A DNA stretch of 64,000 nucleotides, from the NCBI GenBank assembly GCA_963779225.1, contig CAVZWW010000003.1:868001-932000 (forward strand). The letters run 5' to 3'. Each line of letters begins with the position of its first letter. Within the stretch, counting starts at the first letter, position 1. Source of the DNA: CAVPCZ01 sp963779225 (GTDB lineage Bacteria; Bacteroidota; Ignavibacteria; UBA10030; UBA6906). The position numbers and the translations under genes are program-made. The notes under the pieces were generated by a model. The model did not search any database, was not told where the DNA came from, and saw nothing but the letters and a program-made list of their open reading frames with translations. Positions 33,976 through 42,700 of this stretch are shown in pieces.

Positions 33976-34085
33976 AGGCGGTATCCGATCCCTTTTCTTC
34001 CGAAGTGTGACCTTTTCGTAGCCCGTCAATTCGCTCGTCTTTTGGGCTTTTCACGCTGTGTGATGGTCTTCTGTTCAAAGAGTCG

Positions 34086-34103
34086 TTGGTACACCGCTTG
34101 CAT
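34086..34103 (+). promoter_or_regulatory. Sigma54 promoter of cheW
   Basis: TTGGTACACCGCTTGCAT has GG and GC separated by exactly 10 bp and a perfect TTGCAT -12 element; the only -24 core deviation is T for C in TGGCAC. It lies 112 bp before the cheW ATG. Confidence 0.7.
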
Positions 34104-34214
34104 CCGGAGGATGCGTGTGGACTGGAGTGAACGGCGGTGCGTGACACAGAGGGGCCGTGACAATCGAACCGGAAGGTTGGACCCGAAAGAACAGACTACC
34201 GATGGAGGAAAGTA

Positions 34215-34688
34215 ATGGCTGAGGTACTGGAAGCCGCGGTGGATGTGCGCCAGCGGAGCGGCGAAGAGCTGTTACAGCTGGTGAGCTTCAATATCGGGGA
34301 TGAGGAGTTCGGTGTGGATATCCTGCAGGTGCAGGAGATCAACCGGATGCTCGAGGTGACGCGGGTGCCGAATGCTCCGGAATATGTGGACGGGGTCATC
34401 AACCTGCGCGGGAAAGTGATTCCGATCATCGATCTCCGGCGGAGGTTCGGGATGGAGCGGAAGGAGCATGACAAGAACACGCGCATTGTGGTGGTGGAGT
34501 TGAGCGGCAAGGTGGTGGGGTTTGTGGTGGATGCGGTGCGGGAGGTCTTACGGATTCCGCGGAGCGTCACGGAGGCGCCGCCGTCAATTGTGGGAGGCGT
34601 CCATGAGGAGTATATCACGGCCGTCGGAAAACTTGAAGACCGCCTGTTGATTCTCCTCGATCTCGAAAGGGTTCTGGCGACGATGTAA
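34215..34688 (+). CDS. cheW: Chemotaxis coupling protein CheW
   Basis: A 157-aa single CheW domain. LLQLVSFNIGDEEFGVDILQ, VTRVPNAPEYVDGVINLRG and VIPIIDLRRRFGM are textbook signature stretches. CheW bridges chemoreceptors and the CheA kinase at the cytoplasmic face of the membrane. GGAGGAAAG precedes the ATG. It sits immediately upstream of a chemoreceptor gene and about 20 kb from cheA. The promoter at 34086 points to sigma54 control. Confidence 0.95.
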   Translation: MAEVLEAAVDVRQRSGEELLQLVSFNIGDEEFGVDILQVQEINRMLEVTRVPNAPEYVDGVINLRGKVIPIIDLRRRFGMERKEHDKNTRIVVVELSGKVVGFVVDAVREVLRIPRSVTEAPPSIVGGVHEEYITAVGKLEDRLLILLDLERVLATM

Positions 34689-34808
34689 GCAATCGGCAAG
34701 TGCCCGGGGTGTGCGGGCGGGCAAACGGAATATCAGATCGCGGGAGATCACGGTGTGTGAAATCGTGATGCAAGCCTCGCGGGCTCAAACACAAAGGAGT
34801 CAGTCATC

Positions 34809-37124
34809 ATGTCTATCGCGAAGAGAATCGGCGTTATCGTTGCTGCTGTCCTGACAGCCGTGCTTGTCGCAATGTTCGTGTTTCTGCGCCTCACGCAGGA
34901 AGCCAACATGATGTCTGCGGCCAGGGAGGGCGTCCAACGGACCAATGATCTGGTTGTGAAGTCCATTACCTTCGCCATGGGGGGAGGGGTGACAGACGTG
35001 AAGCCCTTGATCAAAACCGTGTCGGAAGTTCCGAATCTGCGCGAATTGCGCATCATCCCGTCTCGGGCGATCAACGAGGACGGGGAAAAACAGATGGACG
35101 GCACCGAGCTTTCTGTGCTCGAGTCTCGACAGGCATATTTTGCGGAAGGGGACTTCAATGGCGAACCCGTCATACGGAGCGTGGGGGCAATCTTCGCGGA
35201 TCAGGGTTGTATACAATGCCACACTGCCAAAGTTGGAGAACCACTCGCGGTAGTCAGCCTCCGCTATTCCATGAAAGAATTTGAAGCCGGGATCAGGTCC
35301 GAGCGCTGGTTGGTCGTGGCGCTGGCGATTACCACAATCGTCCTGATCTTCTTCATGGTGATGTATTTTGTGAACCGCCAGATCGTGCGGGATTTGAAAA
35401 CAGCGGTTGATCATCTCAAGAACCTGGCACTGGGCAATGTCTCGCAGTCCGTTGAAGTCCAAAGGGATGACGAAATCGGACAACTCGGTACATCGGTGAA
35501 GAACTTACAGGAAAATCTCCTGGCCAAAGCGACGGCCGCCGCAGGCATAGCACATGGAAATCTCAACGTTCCAATCCCTGTTGCATCATCGGAGGATATT
35601 CTGGGTCAGTCACTTACAGAGGCGGTGACTGCTCTGCGCGGTCTTGTCGATGAAACGGTGGCGCTGAGCCGTCTGGCAGTTGACGGTAAGCTGTCCATGC
35701 GTGGAAATGCGGAGAAGTTTCAGGGCGGGTACCGGGAGATTGTGGAGGGAGTAAACGGGACACTGGATGCGGTCATTGGTCCGTTGAAGGTCGCCGCGGA
35801 ACACATGCACCGCATCAGCAAGGGGGAGATACCCGGGAAGATCACGGAGACGTACCGCGGGGATTTCAATACGATCAAGAACAATCTGAACACATGTATC
35901 GATGCGGTGAACGCGTTGGTGTCGGATACGGTGATGCTGTCGGAGGCGGCGGTGCAGGGGAAACTCACGACGCGTGCGGAGTCGGGGAAACATCACGGAG
36001 ACTTCCGAAAGATCGTTGACGGTGTAAACGGGACGCTGGATGCGGTGATCAAGCCGATCCAGGAAGGGGCGGAAGTGTTGTCGGTGATGGGGACGGGAGA
36101 CCTGACGGTGCGTATGGAAGGGGAGTACCACGGTGACCATCGGCTGATCAAGGAGAGCATCAACAAGGTAGGAGATTCGCTGGAAAAAGCGTTGCGGGAA
36201 GTGAGTGAGGCGGTGAGCGCTACAGCGAGCGCGTCGAGCGAGATCAGTTCGAGCACGGAGGAGATGGCAGCCGGTGCGCAGGAACAGACGAGCCAGGCGG
36301 GAGAAGTGGCGAGTGCAGTGGAAGAGATGACGAAAACGATTCTGGAAAACGCCAGGAATGCGAGCAGCGCGGCCGAGACCGCAAAGCAGGCGCGTTTGAG
36401 CGCGGAGCAGGGGGGGAAGGTGGTGGCAGAGACGGTGCAGGGGATGAAGCGAATCGCACAGGTGGTGGAAGTGAGTGCCGGGACGGTGAAGGAGCTCGGG
36501 AAGTCGAGCGACCAGATCGGGGAAATCATCGGGGTGATCGACGACATCGCCGACCAGACGAATCTGCTGGCACTGAATGCGGCGATTGAAGCGGCACGGG
36601 CCGGAGAACAGGGGCGGGGGTTTGCCGTGGTAGCCGACGAGGTGCGAAAACTGGCGGAGCGGACGACCAAGGCGACCAAAGAGATCGCGGGGATGATCAA
36701 GAAGATCCAGTCGGACACGGCCGGGGCTGTGGCATCGATGGAGGAGGGAACGGCGGAAGTGGAGCAGGGAATGAAACTTGCGGATCGGGCCGGAGCGAGC
36801 CTGCAGGAGATCGTCGGCGTGAGCCAGAAGGTGACGGACATGGTGACGCAGATCGCCGCGGCGAGCGAACAGCAGTCAAGTGCCAGCGAGCAGATCTCAA
36901 AGAATGTGGAGGGGATCTCGAAGGTGACCGGAGAGACGGCGCAGGGGACGCAGCAAATTGCCCGTGCAGCGGAGGATCTGAACCGTCTGACGGACAATCT
37001 GCAGCGGCTAATAGAACAGTTTACGGTGGGAGACGGATCGATACAGGGTGGAAAGCCGGGGCAGAAGGAAAGACGTTCAGGGGTTGCCGTCCGTTCCAAC
37101 GGGGCCCTTGTGGCAGATCGGTAG
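34809..37124 (+). CDS. Methyl-accepting chemotaxis protein with periplasmic c-heme motif
   Basis: A 771-aa chemoreceptor. TM1 (about 8-30) and TM2 (about 165-187) flank a periplasmic domain with a c-type heme site CIQCH at 134-138 (DQGCIQCHTAKVGEPL), resembling heme-binding Tll0287-like (DUF3365) sensor domains. A HAMP domain (about 190-240) and further HAMP-like repeats (about 255-450, with EGVNGTLDAVI-type phrases twice) lead to the signalling domain (about 470-750) with the conserved tip ADQTNLLALNAAIEAARAG near 580. It probably senses redox state, oxygen or a gaseous ligand. It follows cheW by 120 bp and ends in a hairpin. Confidence 0.93.
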   Translation: MSIAKRIGVIVAAVLTAVLVAMFVFLRLTQEANMMSAAREGVQRTNDLVVKSITFAMGGGVTDVKPLIKTVSEVPNLRELRIIPSRAINEDGEKQMDGTELSVLESRQAYFAEGDFNGEPVIRSVGAIFADQGCIQCHTAKVGEPLAVVSLRYSMKEFEAGIRSERWLVVALAITTIVLIFFMVMYFVNRQIVRDLKTAVDHLKNLALGNVSQSVEVQRDDEIGQLGTSVKNLQENLLAKATAAAGIAHGNLNVPIPVASSEDILGQSLTEAVTALRGLVDETVALSRLAVDGKLSMRGNAEKFQGGYREIVEGVNGTLDAVIGPLKVAAEHMHRISKGEIPGKITETYRGDFNTIKNNLNTCIDAVNALVSDTVMLSEAAVQGKLTTRAESGKHHGDFRKIVDGVNGTLDAVIKPIQEGAEVLSVMGTGDLTVRMEGEYHGDHRLIKESINKVGDSLEKALREVSEAVSATASASSEISSSTEEMAAGAQEQTSQAGEVASAVEEMTKTILENARNASSAAETAKQARLSAEQGGKVVAETVQGMKRIAQVVEVSAGTVKELGKSSDQIGEIIGVIDDIADQTNLLALNAAIEAARAGEQGRGFAVVADEVRKLAERTTKATKEIAGMIKKIQSDTAGAVASMEEGTAEVEQGMKLADRAGASLQEIVGVSQKVTDMVTQIAAASEQQSSASEQISKNVEGISKVTGETAQGTQQIARAAEDLNRLTDNLQRLIEQFTVGDGSIQGGKPGQKERRSGVAVRSNGALVADR

Positions 37125-37133
37125 ACGGGGCAG

Positions 37134-37162
37134 TGCCTCACGCCGAGCCTCAGCGTGAGGCA
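37134..37162 (+). terminator. Hairpin after the chemoreceptor gene
   Basis: TGCCTCACGC and GCGTGAGGCA form a perfect 10-bp stem around a 9-nt loop starting 9 bp after the receptor stop. It is not followed by a T-run, so it may be an attenuator or stabilising structure. Confidence 0.55.
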
Positions 37163-37267
37163 AATGGAACACCAGAGTCGATGGCAGCCGGTTTGCGCTA
37201 AGGGAGACCGAACGCATTCCTGCACATCGCGACCGGGAATCCGGGAGCGGGCAAGGAGAACAGCGAC

Positions 37268-39457
37268 ATGGGGGCGATTGATGGGTTTCAGGCGACAGCC
37301 GTGGTTCGCGTTCTTGTGGTGGAGGCCGACCACACGCAGTGTATGAAGCTTGCCGCCGCCCTCACAGGAGAAGGATACGGGGTGGAGGTTGCGTATGATG
37401 GGAAGGAGGGATTCGCTTCAGCCTGCGCGAACCCGCCTGATCTCGTACTCAGCGGCATCGAATTGCCGGCGATGGATGGGCACGAGCTTTGCCGTCGAAT
37501 GCGCGCGGATGTCCGGCTGCAGAACACCAGGGTTGTTCTCCTGACTTCTCAATCCGATATCACCGATCTCATCAGGGGGCTGGAGGCGGGCGCGGACAAT
37601 TACATAGCGAAGCCGTACGATGTCGCAACGCTTCTGGATGTTGTGCGGACTCTCCTCGCGGGAGGTACGGATCATTCGCGGGAAGAATTCCCTGAGGTGC
37701 TACCTGTTCGCCTGGGCGCAGAGATTGTCGAGGTTCGCTGCACGCGGCAGCAGGTATTCAATTTCTTTCTGAGCATGTATCGCGAGAGCGTGACGCGGAA
37801 CAGAGAGGTCCCGCGGCTGGTGGAAGAACAAACCGCCGGGCTCCGCGAAGAGGTCCTGCAGAGGCGCAAAGCGGAGGAGGAAAGCCGGCATCGTGCGGCA
37901 CTCCTGGACAAGGCTCATGAGGCAATCATGCTCCTGGATGTCAATGGGTGTGTCCAGTTCTGGAATATGGGAGCCCAACGCCTGTACGGGTGGACAGCGA
38001 ATGAGCTTCTCGGTACGACTCTCGGTGGCGTACTCCATGACGAGCATCATCCCGCTCCATCGGATGCTCTGCGGATCGCTCTGGAAAAGGGAGAATGGGT
38101 TGGAGAGCTGGTTCAGCTGACCAAAGACGGAAAAGAACGCAATGTTCAGAGCAGCTGGACGGTGGTTCTTGACGATGACGGGATCCCGCGCGGGATTCTG
38201 ACGATCAACGTGGACATTACGGAACGGAAGAAACTCGAAGCAAAATTCCTCCGTACCCAGCGCCTGGAGAGCATCGGCATGCTGGCCGGAGGCATAGCGC
38301 ATGATCTCAACAACCTCGTGGGGCCGATCCTCATGGCCGTGCAGGTCCTCAGAGACAAAATCAGAGGGGACAATGAGGAGCAGATGTTGCACCTGATCGA
38401 ATCTGGCGCGCGGCGCTCAATCGATGTGGTGCAGCAGGTGCTGGCATTCTCCCGGGGAACGTCAGGCATGAAAATCCCTCTGCAACCGAAACACCTTCTT
38501 CGGGAAATGCATGACATGGCGAAAGGATCGTTCCCTCCGTCAATAGACTTCAGCCTCGTCTATCCTCCGAAGCTCTCTCTGGTTCTGGGCGATGCAACAC
38601 AGCTCCACCAGGTCATCATGAATCTGTGTGTCAATGCCCGTGATGCAATGCCGGACGGCGGATCCATTGTCCTGCGCGCTGAGGAAGTGACCCTCGACGA
38701 AGCCTACGCGGTCATGCTTGGCGAGGCACGACCCGGGAAGTACGTCCTGCTTTCGGTAAAAGACTCGGGAATAGGGATTCCCGCACACCTTAAAGAGAAG
38801 ATCTTCGACCCCTTCTTCACGACAAAAGAACCGGGAGCCGGCACCGGACTGGGTCTGTCCACTGTCCTCTCAATTGTTCGCGCGCACGAGGGCTTCCTCC
38901 GGGTTGAAAGCGAGCCGGGATGCGGTACGGAATTCCAGGTGTTCCTTCCTGTCGCAGAAGGAGCGGAAGAACACACCCTCTCGAAGGCAGAGGCACCGAC
39001 ACCATGCGGGAACGGCGAGGTCGTACTGGTCGTTGATGACGAAGTGATCGTGAGAGAAATTGTCAAATCGAGCCTTGAGGCGGTCGGGTACCACGTCCTG
39101 ACGGCAAATGACGGTATTGATGCACTCGCGCTCTTTGCCGAACGTGGCAAAGAAATCAACGTCGTGGTGGTGGATCTCCTTATGCCGAACCTGGACGGCC
39201 CGGCCACAATTAGAACGCTACGCAAAATGAACCCGGCTGCCTGCATCATTGCGATCAGCGGGCATGAAGATGCGGCAAAGCATGCCACTTCTCATCTGCC
39301 TCATTCGGTTCCACTTCTGCGTAAACCGTTTACCGCTCACAGGCTGATGGCGACCATTCACGAGATGATTCACGCGCACCCGGCCCCGGAAATCGGATTG
39401 CATGAAAACCTTTCGGTCCCGGCCGACTGGCCTGCCGGGGATCCCCATACGTCCTGA
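37268..39457 (+). CDS. Hybrid sensor kinase with degenerate N-terminal receiver (REC*-PAS-HisKA-HATPase-REC)
   Basis: A 729-aa cytoplasmic kinase. The N-terminal receiver (about 14-132) keeps the acidic pocket (VVEADH) and Lys (YIAKPY), but reads LVLSGIELPAMDG where other receivers have a D; Gly63 replaces the phospho-acceptor Asp. PAS follows (about 215-325), then HisKA with His345 in GIAHDLNNLVGPIL, HATPase_c (about 440-565, GTGLGLSTVLSI) and a functional-looking receiver (about 585-705, Asp in VVVDLLMPNLDG). AAGGAG precedes ATG 37268. The N-terminal receiver should be a structural or ligand-binding module rather than phosphorylated. Confidence 0.9.
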   Translation: MGAIDGFQATAVVRVLVVEADHTQCMKLAAALTGEGYGVEVAYDGKEGFASACANPPDLVLSGIELPAMDGHELCRRMRADVRLQNTRVVLLTSQSDITDLIRGLEAGADNYIAKPYDVATLLDVVRTLLAGGTDHSREEFPEVLPVRLGAEIVEVRCTRQQVFNFFLSMYRESVTRNREVPRLVEEQTAGLREEVLQRRKAEEESRHRAALLDKAHEAIMLLDVNGCVQFWNMGAQRLYGWTANELLGTTLGGVLHDEHHPAPSDALRIALEKGEWVGELVQLTKDGKERNVQSSWTVVLDDDGIPRGILTINVDITERKKLEAKFLRTQRLESIGMLAGGIAHDLNNLVGPILMAVQVLRDKIRGDNEEQMLHLIESGARRSIDVVQQVLAFSRGTSGMKIPLQPKHLLREMHDMAKGSFPPSIDFSLVYPPKLSLVLGDATQLHQVIMNLCVNARDAMPDGGSIVLRAEEVTLDEAYAVMLGEARPGKYVLLSVKDSGIGIPAHLKEKIFDPFFTTKEPGAGTGLGLSTVLSIVRAHEGFLRVESEPGCGTEFQVFLPVAEGAEEHTLSKAEAPTPCGNGEVVLVVDDEVIVREIVKSSLEAVGYHVLTANDGIDALALFAERGKEINVVVVDLLMPNLDGPATIRTLRKMNPAACIIAISGHEDAAKHATSHLPHSVPLLRKPFTAHRLMATIHEMIHAHPAPEIGLHENLSVPADWPAGDPHTS

Positions 39458-39532
39458 GTTGCAGGGTGCTGTGACTGTCTCAGTCATCGAAAATGGAGAG
39501 ACTCTTCGCCTGCAAAACACGATTTGGCCAGA

Positions 39533-39551
39533 TGGCTAAATATGGCCACCA
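39533..39551 (+). promoter_or_regulatory. TGGCYRATATTGGCCACCA element, copy C
   Basis: TGGCTAAATATGGCCACCA preserves both half-sites and the CCACCA extension. A further TGGCC lies 10 bp upstream, making a tandem arrangement. It is 128 bp upstream of a sigma54-type promoter at 39661. The 294-bp gap 39458-39751 holds these two elements and no gene. Confidence 0.6.
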
Positions 39552-39660
39552 AAGACATCATTTGCTAGAGACAAGTAGGTTCGCTCGACTCCCGCTGATA
39601 TCCTCCATCCGTTTTCCCTTGCGTTTTCACTGCTTTGCATATTCCGACCGACCCTTGCGC

Positions 39661-39676
39661 TTGGCATGGCATTAGC
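39661..39676 (+). promoter_or_regulatory. Sigma54-type promoter of the giant kinase/chemotaxis string
   Basis: TTGGCATGGCATTAGC: TGGCATG matches the -24 consensus, and GG/GC are spaced by exactly 10 bp (39663-39664 and 39675-39676). The only -12 deviation is TAGC for TTGC. It lies 76 bp before the kinase ATG. Confidence 0.55.
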
Positions 39677-39751
39677 GGGCAAGTTCGGGAAGCGGGAGTG
39701 TGGAATACACGCTGTTTTGCCTGTCGGAGCCTCATTCGAGCACACGGACAC

Positions 39752-42700
39752 ATGCAAAAAGCAAAGATACTGGTGGTTGAGGATGAGCGGATTGTGGCGA
39801 TCGATCTCCGTAATCGGATCGAGCGGCTGGGCTATAGTGTTGTGGGCATGGCAAGCACAGGCGAAGAGGCGATACAGATGGCGCTCACCACCCAGCCTGA
39901 TCTTGTATTGATGGATGTCACTCTGCGAGGTAAAGTCGACGGGGTAGAGGCTGCAGATCGGATTCGCAGATTGTATGAAGTGCCGGTGGTTTATGTGACT
40001 GCTCATTCGGATGAACATACTCTTCACAGGGCAAAAATCACGGAGCCCTTCGGGTATGTGCTGAAACCGTTTGAGGAGCGTGAGCTCCACACGACGATGG
40101 AGATGGCGCTCTACAAGGCCAGCACGGATCGCCGTCTCCGGGAAAATGAGCGGTGGCTGGCGACAACCATGAGCACGATCGCAGATGCGGTGATCACCAC
40201 CGACCGGGACGGGAGAATCCGTCTCATGAATGCGGTCGCCGAGGAGTTTACTGAGTGGACACAGGCCGAAGGACTGGGGAAGGACGTGAAGGATATCTGT
40301 GTGTTCCGGGAAGCCGAGACCGGGGCAACAGGAGAGGATGTCGCCCGGTCAGGTATTGTCATAGGCCGTCACGGCCGCACGACCGCGGTGAAACGCCTTG
40401 TGACTCCGATTAAGGGAGCGCATGGCGGAGAAGCCGGCAATGTCTTTGTCTTCCGGGATATGACCGAACGCGAACAGGTGCTGTCGGTATTTGACAGCAT
40501 AACCGAAGCCATTTATGTGTCCGATCCTCAGAACTATCAGATTCTGTACGCCAACTCGCATCTGCAGAACCTGGCGGGAAAACAGCTCACAGGCGGCATC
40601 TGCTACCAGGAACTTCACGGTCTGGATCGTCCCTGTTCCTTCTGCACAAATGATCTCATCAAGAAACTTGCCGGGCAACCATACCGCTGGGAGCACCACA
40701 ACGCCGCGCTGGACAAGGATTTCCTGCTGACGGACAAAATCATCAGGTGGGCGGATGGACGCGAGGTGCGTTTTGAACTCGCAATGGATATCACCGAACA
40801 CAAAAAGGCGGAGCGAATTCAGACCGCCATCAACCGGATCGCGACACTGACGCAGGAATCACGCGATCTGGATGAGCTGTACAGGTTCGTCCATGACGTC
40901 ATCAGGAGTCTGATGCCGGCGGAGAATTTCTACATCGCCATGTACGACGCTCAGCGCGACGCGGTGAGTTTCCCGTATTTCGTTGACGAATACGACAAGG
41001 TTGCGCCGGAGACGCAGAACGTCGGCCGGGGGCTTACCGCCTATGTTATTCACAGGGGCATGTCTCTGCTTGCATCCCCGGAAGTGTTCCAGCGGATGGT
41101 CCGCGCGGGTGAAGTGGAGGCGGTGGGGGCCCCGTCGCTGGACTGGCTGGGGGTGCCGCTGATCATCAATGGCAGGACCATCGGAGCGATGGTGGTGCAA
41201 ACGTACAGCGAAGGGATCCGCTATACGGTCCGCGAGGAACAGGTGCTGCAGTTCATCTCCTCGCAGGTGGCGATGAGCATCGAGAGGAAACGTGCAGACG
41301 AGGAGATGCGTGTGCTCAACGACCGTCTGCGCACGGTTGTCGAAACAGTCGGTGAGGGCATTACGCTCAGCGATGCGACCGGTCATTTTCTCATTTTCAA
41401 CTCCAGAATGGAGGCGATTACCGGATATACGCGGAAAGAGGCCAATGCCAGCAGTGATTTCTCCGCCCTCCTGTATCCGGGCAAAGAAACACACCAGGAC
41501 GCGCTGGACGGGTTGAAGGAGCTCTTGGAAACCGGATTCTCCCGTGATGTGGAGACCGCCGTGATCACAAAGGATGGATGCCAGAAGACACTTCTCGTGT
41601 CGTCGACCGTCGTTCCTTTCGAATCCGGCAATCTCTTCCTGAGCGCGTATCGTGACATCACGGATCGAAAGCAGGTCGAAGAGGCACTCAAGGAACAGAG
41701 CACATTTCAGCAACTGATGATCGACGCAATCCCCATCCCCGTGTATTTCAAGGCAGCGGAAGGACACTATCTTGGCTGCAACAAAGCGTTCGAAGAATTT
41801 ACCGGCTGGACGAGAGATCGTCTGGTGGGCAAAAGAGCCGTCAACGTGTACGGCCCGGAATGCTCCGAGGTATTTGTCTCGCTTGAATCGATGGTCTTCA
41901 GCAAGCGCAAGACACACGTCCAGGAAGTCACAGCACGCGATGGACAAGGCCATCTCCACGTTATGCAGTTCCATGTCGCCCCGTTCGAACGGTCCAGCGG
42001 TCCCCTGGCCGGATTGGTGGGTGCGCTCCTGGATATCACCGAAATAAAGACCACGGAGGAGAAGCTCCGCAAGCTTTCCCGTGCCATGGAGCAGAGTCCG
42101 GTGTCCATCGTTATTACGGATCTTCACGGCATGATCGAATATGTCAATCCACGCTTTGAGCAGGCCAGCGGGTACAGTTTTGCGGAGTGCGTCGGGCGGA
42201 ATACACGCGTGTTGAAATCCGGGCTGATGCCCCCGGATGTCTACAAGGTCATGTGGGAAACGCTGGAGCGGGGGGGGGAATGGCGGGGGGAATTCTGCAA
42301 CCGGAAGAAAAGCGGCGACCTGTACTGGGAGTATGCCTCCATTTCTCCAATCCGCAACACGGCGGGTGAAACGACGCACTATGTAGCGGTGAAGGAAGAC
42401 ATCACCGAGCGGAAGCACATCGAAGAGGAAGTCATCCGGCTGGCGCATGTGACGCGGTCCATCGGAGAATTTGTGGTCATTACCGATCGCCGCGGGCGTG
42501 TAACATATGCAAACAGGGCGATGCTGGACCGTTTTGGATACACTCTGGAGGAACTGGTCGGCAAGCCCGCCAGCACGTTGGTTGCCTCGTCGGTCGTGCC
42601 CGATGATTTGCGGGGGCTCCTCCGGGGTACATTGCGCGGTGGATGGAGCGGCGACCTTGTCGGTGTTCCCAAGCAGGGGCCGGAGTTCTGGATGTCGCTG

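Noticed and set aside
35993..37333. A 446-codon complementary-strand open frame under the chemoreceptor
   Set aside because: It is low-complexity (Ser/Ala/Thr-rich) and antisense to the highly conserved receptor signalling domain.
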